Origin: Chaetoderma sp. LZ-2023a
Taxonomy: Eukaryota; Mollusca; Caudofoveata; Chaetodermatida; Chaetodermatidae
DNA length: 64,000 bases
Direction: 5' to 3'
NCBI GenBank assembly: GCA_034401795.1
Contig: CM067369.1
Location: forward strand, 142,429,057 to 142,493,056
The notes under the pieces: model-generated
Database searches by the model: none
Told to the model about the DNA's origin: nothing
Seen by the model: the letters and a program-made list of their open reading frames with translations, nothing else
Shown here: positions 52,198 to 62,721 of the stretch, piece by piece
Numbering within the stretch: position 1 is the first letter of the stretch
How the letters are laid out: each line of letters opens with the position of its first letter
Program-made: the position numbers and the translations under genes

Positions 52198-53398
52198 CTA
52201 CCGACCCTCCGATTTGTGCGTGCTCGCGGTGAACGCATTGCAAATAACGAATATGTAGATCATCTGTAAGCACTATATTTTCTGATATACATCGACTGAT
52301 TTCATCAGTGATAAGACTAATTTCATCTGTCGAATGATTTGCACATGTGTCAATAAGAGATTGATGAGTAGGATCATCGATGTGATAAGCGGAATCGTAA
52401 GGAAGGTATGCTATATCCAGAGATAAGTCATTAACCGTAGGCTCGATACAGACCGACACATCATCATGTAAATTTAGGTCAGTATCAATAGGAAGACATG
52501 ATAAATCCAGCGATATGTCATTAGCAGAAGGCACAATACAGTCTGGAACTGGCACCGCATCAAATAAATTTAGGTCGGAATCGTTAGGAAGGCATGATAA
52601 ATCTGGTGATATGTCATTAGTAGAAGGCTCAATAAGTACAGCAACTGGCGCGTTATCAAATAAATTTAGGTCGTAATCATTAGGAAGGCATGCTAAATCC
52701 TGTGATATGTCATTAGATGAAGGCACAACACAGACAGGAACTGGCGCGTTATCAAATAAATTTAGGTCGGAATCATTAGGAAGGCATGCTAAATCCTGAG
52801 ATAGGTCATTAGATGAAGGCACAAGAAAGTCAAGAAGGGATGCATCGTAGAATAAATTTACATCGTAATCATTAAGAAGGCATACTAAATCCTGAGATAG
52901 GTCATTAGCGAAAGGCACAATGTCAATTAAATTTAGATCGTGTCCATCACATACATCGGTCGAATAATTAGAATCAATTACGTCACATTCATTATGAGGA
53001 TAATTAACAAATGATGATGGTACGGTACTCAGATCAGGAATAGATTGTTCAGTTAAAGTATGTATGGTTTGATCATCGATAGATGCAGGTTGCTCAGGTA
53101 TGATTACATCATAATCGTATAAATCGTCCAAATAATTGAAAAAATCAGCATCGGTATCAGACAGTTCAGGAATGACTTCGCGTAATGCTACATCGTTATG
53201 TTCATCAGATACGTGCGGAATTGAAAAGTTGGGTTCATACAACATAGAACCCAGATTTAAAAGGTGATCCACATCTTCATCAGGTGAATTGGATAGATTT
53301 ACGTTTAATCTCGCCGCATCAGCATCATGCATCTGCTGCAAAATCACATTAACAGCATCTTCACATTGTTTAATATCGGCGCTTAAATTATCTGCCAT
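52118..53398 (-). CDS. Acidic protein with 32-residue tandem repeats, likely PolB leader
   Basis: 426 codons, ATG start 173 bp inside the right TIR boundary, so it is probably the first gene transcribed. It is strongly acidic. The centre consists of six units (about 52392-52930, 96 bp each) built on NDISQDLACLPNDYDLNLFD. The C-terminus (GGSVVDYTDYISVETVCKYR) runs by frameshift into the KVIQSN region, which suggests that the frame is the N-terminal extension of PolB. Alternatively it is a separate gene abutting it. The repeats resemble short acidic interaction motifs, and their function is unknown. Confidence 0.6.
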   Translation of the reverse strand: MADNLSADIKQCEDAVNVILQQMHDADAARLNVNLSNSPDEDVDHLLNLGSMLYEPNFSIPHVSDEHNDVALREVIPELSDTDADFFNYLDDLYDYDVIIPEQPASIDDQTIHTLTEQSIPDLSTVPSSFVNYPHNECDVIDSNYSTDVCDGHDLNLIDIVPFANDLSQDLVCLLNDYDVNLFYDASLLDFLVPSSNDLSQDLACLPNDSDLNLFDNAPVPVCVVPSSNDISQDLACLPNDYDLNLFDNAPVAVLIEPSTNDISPDLSCLPNDSDLNLFDAVPVPDCIVPSANDISLDLSCLPIDTDLNLHDDVSVCIEPTVNDLSLDIAYLPYDSAYHIDDPTHQSLIDTCANHSTDEISLITDEISRCISENIVLTDDLHIRYLQCVHREHAQIGGSVVDYTDYISVETVCKYRSTKFHLEGTE

Positions 53399-53570
53399 TT
53401 TGTTATGTCTTTAACGCAATTTACCCCTCGTTAATATAAAATGTTTTTTAAAATTATTCTCTTAAAATCTCTATACGTTTCTTTATAAAAGCACAAATAG
53501 CGACAGCGAACTAGACAGGCGCTTAAATATGCGCAAAAGGCGCCGGGCAGAGACCGGCCGGCCGCCATAG

Positions 53571-54410
53571 CATTCATCCTCAAACTCCTCCTCCTCCTCC
53601 TCCTCATCCTCCTACGACCTCCATTATCGGACCACCTCTTAAACTCTATTCTTTTACATTACTCTCTTATTATTTTTACAACGGTAGATAACCACGGAGG
53701 GGGGGGGGGGGCGCACCGCCGCTACATTAAAACGTAAAATACACAACTTTTAAGGGTTAACATTTTCAAAATAACACCGATATCGCGCACTTCGACACTG
53801 TTCCCAAAATCTAAAATGGCTGACGTTATTGCAAATGCAATATTAAGTATTTAAAAACAATTTGCGCGTAATGAAGGTTAAAAGTCAAAACGTTTTCAAA
53901 ATATACAACAAAAATAGTTTACTAATAACGTTACCGACGAAACAGTCAAATTATTTTCAAACATCAATATCGGTCCGTAATTCCTCACCCCTCCTCAGCC
54001 TCATACTCCCTCCTCCTCCTCCTCCTACGACCTCCATTATCAGACCACCTCTTAAACTCTATTTTTTTACATTACACTCTTATTATTTTTACAACGGTAG
54101 ATAATCACGGAGGGGGGAGCGCAGCCACTACATTTAAACGTAAAATACACAACTTTTAAACTTTTAAGGGTTAACTAATTCAAAATAATAGAACATTCCA
54201 GAGTGTTGGAAATCCAAAAAACCGTGTGCGGCTGTGCGTCATTGTTATTGAGAAAAACGTGGCGTTATAGTCGTCATTGTTCTCTAGAATGTGTGTGCCC
54301 CTGAGCGCCATTGTTCTCCAAACAATAGCGACTGAAATGGAGCGTTTTGATTAGTTAAAACCACATTCCAACGAAAAGTACAATAACGTCCAGCCCCACC
54401 CATTTCTCCT
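53571..54410 (-). repeat. Right terminal inverted repeat of the Polinton
   Basis: About 840 bp, inverted relative to 35894-36720, with (TCC)n tracts and a G run at ~53,699. The inner border is placed at CATTCATCCTCAAACTCC. Confidence 0.95.
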
Positions 54411-54600
54411 AACATGCTGTTAAATATTTTGAAACTAACCCGACAGGGAGCCATTGCTGCAAAAAGGAGCAATGACACCCAGTCGCACTAGCCTCATTAT
54501 ATTCAACAACACTCATGAATAGTTACCTCGAAATTGGGATTCTGGGAATTCATGATTCCGATTCAAACACGCGAAAATGTGGGCTGTGCTTAGAGTCAGG
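54411..54600 (+). mobile_element. MITE family A copy interrupted by the Polinton
   Basis: Directly at the Polinton junction, AACATGCTGTTAAATATTTT continues into a diverged hairpin (GAGCCATTGCTGCAAAAAGGA) and the family's right-end phrases (GAAATTGGGATTCTGGGA). The left flank TTTAGTAAACATG fits the preceding bases of the family. Confidence 0.65.
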
Positions 54601-55705
54601 AAAACCTTTTTGCATTCTTAATGTAATTCTGGACTTTCTGAAAATTGGTAACGTTCAACCTACACAGTGGTGATCGTATAATAACTGTAGGAATTCGTAT
54701 AGCATACGAATATTCGAGTATTTATGAAAGTTTTTAAAATTGTCTTAAATTGGATTGAAAACAAAATGACTTTTTTCAAAATGGCTGCCAAAATGTTGGT
54801 TGGTCTGATTAATGTAAAACTTGGTCAATTTCTAGGTCCTATATACAGACTTGATTTGGTATTAATTTTAAATTGAATCCAATCTGTTTCGAGATACCCA
54901 TGATATGCATAGGAATTTGCATTATGGATATTTCAACCCGACTAGGCGCGCAGTTATTATCACATCACCACTACCTAGGTTGAACGTTACCATTTGCTCC
55001 TGAAGATGTCTGCTGTTTTCGGAGCCAAAGGTGAAAGGTCAAGGTTACACTTACGGTCAGTTACAAATTTTGGGGTTTTTTGCCAGATACGAATGCCTGT
55101 TGGCTCGAACAGCTCATATATATTAGATGTTACTGCATGACACCCAGAGTTCGAGCTGTGACTACTATGTGTGTACCAAAGCAGCCGGTTGACTTTTGTG
55201 TCAATGGTCACGGTCATTTTAGTGTCAAGATAAACCTTTATGTCATCAATGTTAGACGTTTCGATTTTACCACAAATGAGCTTCCCTTAATCACAGACGT
55301 TCAATGATCATATTAGAAAACACAGTATAACAGACATCGGTGGCAACATAGACGTGTAGAGGTTGAAAGGAAAAAAATTATTTTTTCACAATGTCCGCAA
55401 AAATTGTGTTTCGTCCTTGTCGCGATTTGTTCCCGCCTCTATTAAGGGGTATCCAGAATTGTACAAATTGTTACTAATTTTGTCAAATTGTCTGTGATTA
55501 AAAGTGGCTTTCCATCTTTAGTCTCTGTGTTTGTTATTATTAAGAAAGGTTCTCTCTCAATGTGTTTACTGCATTGACGTCCAAATTGGTATGGAAATTT
55601 CTGCGGTTTTATATTCTTATTCAAACTTCATGTTCGTGATTAATTGTTTGTAGAAATTACGGGTACCATGTTACTTTATTAATGCTAATCATGCTGTGTT
55701 GTTTT
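54601..55705. other. Intergenic, no supported gene
   Basis: AT-rich sequence with only short unremarkable frames on either strand. Confidence 0.4.
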
Positions 55706-56026
55706 CTACGGAGCGCCGTAAGGGACATGCAAAGACAAAATATTTCATTTTCGTAATTCGTGCGCACGATTTAATAACTCGTGCACATGCCTTAGTAACG
55801 CGAGCGCACGAGTTAGTAACTCGTGAGCACGAGCTAAGATACATAATGGGAATTGGGAAAAGGAGAAAAGGAGCATATTTCATTTTCTTAACTCGTGCCG
55901 ACGAGTTACTAAGTCGTGCCCACGAGTTACTAAGTCGAGAGCACGAGTAATTAAATCCTAAGTCGTGGGCACAAGTTGCGAAAATGAAATGTTTTGTTTT
56001 TGCATGTCCCTTACGGGGCACCGTAG
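55706..56026. mobile_element. MITE with TIRs and internal GTGCGCAC-type palindromes
   Basis: Ends CTACGGAGCGCCGTAAGGGA and CTACGGTGCCCCGTAAGGGA (inverted) extend about 50 bp. The interior consists of repeated ACTCGTGNNCACGAGT palindromes separated by TTAGTA/ACTAAG. Minus- and plus-strand frames reading SCARVT or AHELVT repeats are by-products. Confidence 0.85.
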
Positions 56027-57169
56027 TATTTTCCGCTCATGTAAGTTCATTCATGCATGCGTTATGTAGAGCTATCTGGCACCCGTACATGCTTTTCATG
56101 CAGCACGTCGTAGGCGTGTGAGTCTCATTATGTAAGTATATATTGCGTGATATTAGTCATTTTAGTATCTTCAGAATCGTAAATGTTTGCTGATCCTGGC
56201 TATATGTATGAGCCCAGTTGGATGGTTATTGTTGAACCGCTATTACTGACATATTTTACGATGGTAGTCCATCAAGTTGGGTGGCTGCAGTGGCGAAGTT
56301 ATGGGGGGTGCAAAGGGGGGGGGGGGGGGGGTTGTGTTGAGACATGTGGCCCCCCCCCCTAAAATTGAAATTAGATTTTTTGTTTTTGAACGACTGTAAA
56401 ATAACCGGATATGATAGCTTAGCCTATATACTGCGCCGATTTCCGCGAAATTGTCATTGACGTTGTCATTAGAATCTGTTTGTCGTGCGTGTATGTCTGT
56501 AGGGGCCTAATCATTCAATATGTAACTGTGACTGAGACATCGTAATCAACAAGATTACAAGTTCAAACAACAAATATGTCACGTAATAAACGGCAGGGTG
56601 GATTACTTGCATAGCATCTTCAGAGTGATTTCTTTATAGTTCGGGCAATGTGTGACTATCAAGTGTTTTTCCGCTCTTAGCCTATACTGTGTCTATTTCC
56701 GCGAAATTGCCTTTGACGGCGCCATTAGAATCTGCGCTTCATACGTTTTGGTAAGTAGCATTAGCTGTATTATCCGACATTGTCTCTGCTATTAGAAGCC
56801 TATTCACTAAATTCGAGACCTAAAAAAGCAGTGGAATTTTAAATTATTATCACGTACTACAGTAGCTGCCGTAATGATGTTATATTCCCGGTTAGGTGGT
56901 AGGTAAGAGCAAGACAGAATGGTTACCTTTGGAAGTGGGAGCTTCAAATTAACTTTTACCCATGTAGTTCCAGTATCTTAATTTCAAGGCAGCCATACCC
57001 GTGAGTTGTTGACTGTTTGGAACGAAATTCCACATGAAAAAATAAACAGCAACAGACTCCAGTCAAATTAGTCTGAAAATATTCAACAGCATTTTCTTAA
57101 TTATAATTGATTTATATGCTCCCCAAAGATAATTGGTACCGTGTAGTCGGCGCCGCTTTGTCTGTCCGT
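56027..57169. other. Intergenic, no supported gene
   Basis: Includes a G-run/C-run pair near 56,318-56,360 (GGGGG...GGCCCCCCCCC) and GTGGCGAAGTTATGGGGGG near 56,290, which resembles a hAT-type terminus without a partner. Otherwise featureless. Confidence 0.4.
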
Positions 57170-57503
57170 CCACAGGCCTTTGAATTTTCGTCCATCCATC
57201 CGTCTACCACATATTCCCCCTCCTATATATATAAATATACACAAGGTGTGAAACCTTCATCTGTGGGCACCATTGTCAGGAAGCTGATTGGTTGGTTTGT
57301 TGTCAAAATCCGCTGTCAGGAAGCCGATTGGTTGGTTTGTTGTAAAAATCTGCTGACATCACGTTTCTGACTACAAACCAACCAATCAGCTTTCTGACAA
57401 TGGCGCCCACAGATGAAGGTTTCACACCTTGTGTATATTTTTATATATAGTAGGAGGGATATGTGGTAGAGGGATGGATGGACGAAAATTCAAAGGCCTG
57501 TGG
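57170..57503. repeat. Fold-back palindrome, 131-bp arms
   Basis: Arms 57170-57300 and 57373-57503 are inverted copies (CCACAGGCCTTTGAATTTTC at the outside). The loop contains an extra copy of CAGGAAGCCGATTGGTTGG. Non-coding MITE-like unit. Confidence 0.9.
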
Positions 57504-57559
57504 TCAGTCCATATGTTCATTCATTTTTTCATCCGTCCGTCCACCCTTTACTAGATTGT

Positions 57560-59240
57560 GACTACTATGTCCGTCCATCCATCCATCTGTATGTTCATTC
57601 GACCATCTGTCTATTCACACTACACGTTTGTCAAATGTCCAGAGCATAGTTTCAAAGGTTTTATATACATGTATGTTCATGAAACTTGTTATCTTGTTAT
57701 GTGCATATACCTTAGGAAGAATGTGTGCATGTATCAACAAGAGGTCCAAGGGCCTGTGACGCTCACCTGGACCATTAGCATTTGAAGCATTTGCATTTAA
57801 ATATACATGAATAAGATGGAAAAATCTACCAATCAACATTCTGAATGGGAACTCTGGCGCCTATGATAACAGGATCATTTTAGCCAAGTTTGCTTGAAAT
57901 TGCTCAAAGTAGTAAGAAGAAGCAATTTGACAATTTCCAGTAAATTTGTAATAAAATGTAAGATTTTAACCAAAAAAATTCTGAATGCAAGTTATAGAGC
58001 TTATGATCATAGGATCCTTTTTGGCCATGTTTGCTTGAAATCAGTTAAGTTGACAAGTAGAAGAAGCAATTTGACAATTTCCAGTACATTTGTCATAAAA
58101 TCTGATTTTCACCCAAAAAAATAGCTCAATCAAAATTCCGAATGGTAGTTCTGGCGCCTACCACCACAGATTCCATCTAGGCAAATTTGGTTTAAATAGG
58201 TCATGCACCTATGGAAGAGTAGCATTTTGACCATTTCCCGTAAACTTTTCATAAAGTCTAAGATTTTCACCCAAAAAATTGATGAATCAAAATTCAGAAT
58301 GGAAGTTCTGGAGCCCATCACCACAGTATCCTTTCAGCCAAATTTGGTTGAAATGGCTCAGAATGGTAACGAGAAGCAATTTGACAATTTCCATTACATT
58401 TTTCATAAAAACCCCAAAAATTGATGAATCAAAATTCTGAATGGAAGTTCTGGATCCCATCACCACAGTAGCCCTTCAGCCAAATTTATTTGAAATTACT
58501 CAGAATGGTAACAAAAAGAAGTAATTTGACAATTTCTGGTATATTTTTCAAAAAGTCTAGGATTTTCATCCAAAAACATTGATGAATCAAAATTCTGAAT
58601 GGAAATTCTAGAGGCTATGGCCATAGCGTACTTTCAGCCAAATTTGGTTGAAATCGGCCAAGTGGTTAATGAGGAGTAGTGTTTTAAAGCAAAGGTTGAT
58701 GGACATATGGCCAGACGACAGACAGGTGCCACGGCATAAGCTCACTTGACCCTTCAGACCAGGTGATCTAAAAACCAAGTCAATCTGACCATTCTTCCAT
58801 CCATATGTTCATTTCTCCATCCGTCCATTCATTCGTACATCCGTTCACCCTCTATCGGCTTCCCCGAGCCATAGTTTCAAGATTGCTATGTATATGACCT
58901 TGAAACTTGGAGTGTGGATACATCTTAGGAATATGTGCAAGTACCACAACTAGGTTCGTCCACTCATCCATCTGTCCGTCCATTCGTCCATCTTTCTATT
59001 TCTAGTCACACTACAAGTTTGTCCACTGTCCATAACCATAATTTCAAAGGTTTTGTATACAAGTATGATCATGAAACTTGGTATGTGCATATATATCTTG
59101 CTAAGAATATGTGCATATATCAAAACTAGGTCAGTCTGTCCATCCATCCGTCCCTCTATTTCTCTATCCGTTCATTCGTCTGTCCATACATTCACAATCT
59201 ACTGGTTTCTCTGGACCATAACTTCAAAAAAAATTATGTA
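57560..59240. repeat. ~180-bp satellite array, interrupted
   Basis: Units contain CATAGTTTCAAAGGTTTTAT, ATGAAACTTG and ACTAGGTCAGTC-type words followed by CCATCCATCCGTCC. Copies at about 57560-57735, 58778-58955, 58956-59133 and 59134-59240. A pearl-like element splits the first and second. Confidence 0.75.
57736..58776 (+). mobile_element. Pearl-like element in the satellite array
   Basis: It starts at CAAGAGGTCCAAGGGCCTG and GCTCACCTGGACCATTAGCA, continues with about six degenerate units (CAAATTTGGTTGAAAT words), and ends GGCATAAGCTCACTTGACCC-TTCAGA-CCAGGTGATCTAAA. Same ends as the elements at 18671 and 23525. Confidence 0.75.
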
Positions 59241-59426
59241 TAATCTTATTCTGTTGATATCCGCCGTTTATCATATAATTATGTCATTACACAGATTGAA
59301 GTCGTGGCCATGCAAATAAATATCAAGCACTTCTTTGCGAAGTGAGGGGCTGAATCGACTGATTTAACTGAGCCAGAAAGCCATAGGAGACCTCGAAGAT
59401 CAGATGTAGATAATTCTAATGAACCA

Positions 59427-59648
59427 ATGACTACCTGTGAAGATATTTTCCTTACTGATTACTCAGATTCATCGAGTGATTCGAGTGAAGCCGATTTGGA
59501 CGATCACAATGAACCTGTAATAGGAGCCGTGGGAGAATTCGGAATATTTCACTCAGTTCGCCTAAGTTTCATCAGCCACCCTGGCTTCTCGTTGTCATCA
59601 TTGGCCCCAGGGCCAACAAAAATAACGAGAATTAAGAGTGCCAGATGA
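59427..59648 (+). CDS. Short acidic frame, possible exon or transposase fragment
   Basis: 73 codons with an acidic Ser/Asp run (DYSDSSSDSSEADLDDHNEP). The preceding bases, in the same frame but for one TGA, read STDLTEPESHRRPRRSDV, suggesting a longer ancestral protein start. I do not recognise it. It could be an N-terminal fragment of a hAT-like protein. Confidence 0.3.
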   Translation: MTTCEDIFLTDYSDSSSDSSEADLDDHNEPVIGAVGEFGIFHSVRLSFISHPGFSLSSLAPGPTKITRIKSAR

Positions 59649-59972
59649 AGTGCCAGCGAAATATTCCAAGGTAAACACCTTTTATTTTCCAGTCAGATAA
59701 AAATCTGTTTTAGCCATACAAGCATAATGGTTTATTCTAAATAATCACATGATGAGAAAAATGTCTGTGTCACATCAACTTTATCACTTTCAACTTAAAT
59801 GGTAAACCATGTACACAATAGTATCCATACTGTATTGTGCGCAAACTATAATCTGGAAAATCTAGAACTTGGTCACCTTAATGTCACACATGTCTCAATG
59901 TCTAGTATCTTACACGTAATCCATAATCACAAACCTGGTGGTTATTTACTTATTCGAAAAACTTAATCCATG

Positions 59973-60009
59973 TGCATTTTGTCTTTTGGGTTCAATTTCG
60001 TTCAAAGGG

Positions 60010-60086
<77 letters not shown>

Positions 60087-60128
60087 TATTAACCCTTTGA
60101 ACGAAATTGAACCCAAAAGACAAAATGC
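59973..60128. repeat. Perfect inverted repeat around (AT)n
   Basis: About 42-bp arms (GCATTTTGTCTTTTGGGTTC and complement) surround an AT run. The inner arm ends read AAAGGGTTAA and TTAACCCTTT facing each other, like two TTAA-CCCTTT termini back to back. Confidence 0.9.
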
Positions 60129-60353
60129 GAAAAAATGATTTACAATGTAACAAATATTCTTGTACGTTGTAAATCATTTTGCTTATTTTGTATTTCTGGT
60201 CCATACGGTTAATACGGGTTTGACTAATGGAGGAAATAATATGTTTAATATTTTGAAACGAATTTGTCATAAGCAGTTATTGTGTACTTATGCACGGATT
60301 CATTTGCTAGTAGGTAGCAGTTACTAGAGACATATGCAAGGTTCTTTTCTTAA

Positions 60354-60745
60354 CCCTTCATGTGTCACCCTAACTCGTTAATGGTCAAGCTGTCAAGAAA
60401 CTACATCTACAGCGGTCTTACGAATGAGCATTTGCAGGCCAAGAGAATAAACAGTACATTTGAAAATTTACCACTTGAATGACTGGCTCGGTTACCGAGC
60501 CAGTCATTTCAGTGGTAAATTTTCAAAAATTACTTCTCTTGGTTTGCAAATGGACGCTGGCTAATCAAGATTGCTATGTATATGACCTTTGGCGGACAAC
60601 CTGGTATAAACGTTCTCTATAGTGGGCTAGTGGTCTTGACGACAGAAAGCGATTTTTGTCAATTTAGTTCGGAAATTAAAAAAAAAAATAGTCTCATTGG
60701 CCTGCAAACATTATAATTGTATTGCGAAATATGACAATTAGAGGG
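60354..60745. mobile_element. piggyBac-like MITE with family B hairpin
   Basis: TTAA at 60350-60353 and 60746-60749, terminal CCCTTCATG and TTAGAGGG. The interior carries a long hairpin (about 60450-60535) around GACTGGCTCGGTTACCGAGC. Confidence 0.75.
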
Positions 60746-60749
60746 TTAA

Positions 60750-62100
60750 TTTCAGAGATCAGAGTGGCCTCTGAAAAAGATATCTGAAATACTTGGCGAG
60801 ATAAGCATTACTCTATGGTGTGGGGTTTGTGGCCAGCCTAGGGCACCAAGAAGCTCTTGGTTAGAACTCTTGGTCTCTATATTAATGGCTAGCATTAAGA
60901 ACCACTAAAATTATCATGTTTTGAAGCCATAATTCATCAACCTTTAGTTTTTGAAGACGTGGAAGAAGAAAAAAATAACTGAATGAAGAAACAAAATATC
61001 TGAATTCAGGTAAATACCTGAAAACTGGAATCACTGTAATTGATACGAGTTGCATTCTGTGCACTTTGAGGCGCTGTTAACAAAAGAGGGGTTAAAGACA
61101 TGTATTCAACAAAATAGCTTCCCGTATGTCTCTAGTAAAACTAGTAACTGTTACCTGTTACTCTGTTAGGTTATTATCACACGTTATGTGAACACTTATT
61201 CACTCGAATTTAATTATAAGTGTGAGGATATCCATGCTGCCTAATGCCATTATCGAAATTACAGGAAGAACGAAGAAAAGGAAGACGTTAGGTGTGTATT
61301 GATAAACTACCTCTGCGAGCATGCAGATGAAACAATTTTGGGGGCGAAAGCTCCAAACCCCTCAAACCGACAATTGGATGAGTGCCCCCGCCCCCACTAG
61401 TAATGGCCGTCCCCCCCCCCACCTCACCCCTACTTAGATGACCCTTGCTACGCCACTTGGATGTAATACATTAATTTTCATAGGTGAATTTTGTATAATT
61501 TGTTTTATTGTGAGTTTCGCACTTCCATCATCCCATAGCCCTTAGCCCACATCATAGCCTATTCCAATGTTTGATATGTATTGTAAACTCTGCAATGCTG
61601 TACTCTCAAAACCAAATGTTTACTCTTAGCTTTGTGTCCTCAGCCTGTGCGTGTGGCGTTCAGTTAGACGTCTCAGACGGCCATTGATCATCCATTGCCA
61701 TGCCATCGAACCTCTACTGTATCATCACTGAATAACGAGTCCATTGCGACTAGACTGCCAAATCTTCTCATCGAACTGCAATTAGACTGCATGTCATCGC
61801 ACCTTTAACGGAATGGTATCGTACTGATTTCACTGTCATCGTACTGATTTCACACTTTCATCGTACAGTTACCACTATTGACTCTACTGCCACACGCTGA
61901 TTCCCCGGTACAGATCCCCCCTGCCCACCCCCCCCCCCCCGCCATCCTCCTGAATTCTAACTGCCTTCATGCCACCGCCATTCCGCATTGCTGGGTGAGT
62001 CGGGAACCAGGCTAACATCAATCCACACCCAAATATCCTATATAAGTATTACGTATCATTTTAAAGTTTGAAACCTGATTTCCCAGAACCTAAATTTTAA
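60750..62100. other. Intergenic, no supported gene
   Basis: C-run tracts at ~61,385-61,420 and ~61,928. CATCGTACTGATTTCACTGTC duplicates near 61,826-61,862. Nothing coding is supported. Confidence 0.4.
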
Positions 62101-62105
62101 GGCAA

Positions 62106-62205
62106 TTACGCAGGCAAGCTGTTGAGTATTTTGTATATAATTTGTCTGGGCGGACGCTGTCGCTGCCTATGACAGCAGCCACAGCATCCAGTCAAATATA
62201 CCACC
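62106..62205. repeat. MITE-type hairpin (diverged family A)
   Basis: Arms around TGTTGAGTATTTTGTATATA / GTCTGGGCGGACGCTGTCGC and AGCAGCCACAGCATCCAGTC close on CTATGA. Only a partial complementary outer arm remains on the right. Confidence 0.6.
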
Positions 62206-62219
62206 ATGTGATTACCGCC

Positions 62220-62645
62220 AACCGTTCTCATCTCGAGAGGAGGATTCCTCAGAGGAATTCTATTATGAACCACAAAGATATTGTCACCCTTATAATCCCA
62301 TACATGGTAAATGAGCAGCCGCCGGTCAGCAATTATCAAGACCCAAATGATCAGCTGCCTGGCGATGATGACCGATCTTTTCATCCATCATTATGCTGCC
62401 AGTCTGAATCTACATCATCTTCTCCATCTGAGCTGGCATGTCAGAATTGGCAACAGCAAGACGAGCAACTGCCCTCTCTGGCAGTGAGCCTCCCAGAGAT
62501 CCTATCCAACAAGAACGCTCAACTAGGGCTGTGTGGTTTGGCTTACAGCCACATCGGTTTTGATATGAATTTTCATATCGGTTTTAACCGAATATCGGTT
62601 TTATGGGTGATTGCTATCAAGAAAAAGTTGAAATCCATTCTCTAA
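62220..62645 (+). CDS. Unrecognised open frame, low confidence
   Basis: An open plus-strand frame (it extends back into the hairpin to 62142) with a polar Ser/Gln-rich middle (SESTSSSPSELACQNWQQQD). No domain is recognised. The final third matches low-complexity ATATCGGTTTT repeats, so at most 62220-62520 could be an exon. Confidence 0.2.
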   Translation, partial: NRSHLERRIPQRNSIMNHKDIVTLIIPYMVNEQPPVSNYQDPNDQLPGDDDRSFHPSLCCQSESTSSSPSELACQNWQQQDEQLPSLAVSLPEILSNKNAQLGLCGLAYSHIGFDMNFHIGFNRISVLWVIAIKKKLKSIL

Positions 62646-62721
62646 AACACTTAAAAACCGATCGTCAATAACACTAAAATAGAACAGTGTTTCCCAGTAC
62701 AAATTCTTGCCGCCTTACACA

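Larger units (their letters stand above)
35894..54410 (-). mobile_element. Polinton/Maverick (adintovirus-like) element, 18.5 kb
   Basis: This is a self-synthesising DNA transposon of the virus-derived Polinton type. Ends AGTAGTAATGGG (35894) and, inverted, AGGAGAAATGGG (54410) bound inverted repeats of ~830 bp. AACATG is duplicated at 35888-35893 and 54411-54416. Size, AG termini, long inverted repeats and a 6-bp duplication are the textbook Polinton signature. Genes, all on the minus strand, are PolB, PC4-like, CCHC, packaging ATPase, GGFL-motif, Cys/His-rich and adenain-type protease. Integrase and both capsid genes were not found. The gene-poor left third (37.3-43.6 kb) is filled with repeats. 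Confidence 0.95.

Noticed and set aside
52392..52930. CRISPR-like 96-bp periodicity
   Set aside because: In-frame coding repeats without spacers.
55689..56021. 110-codon frame with SCARVT repeats
   Set aside because: By-product of the palindromic MITE.
56290..61453. A large hAT element between GTGGCGAAGTT (56,290) and TTGCTACGCCACT (61,444)
   Set aside because: The two termini match only loosely, no target duplication is seen and the interior holds unrelated repeats.
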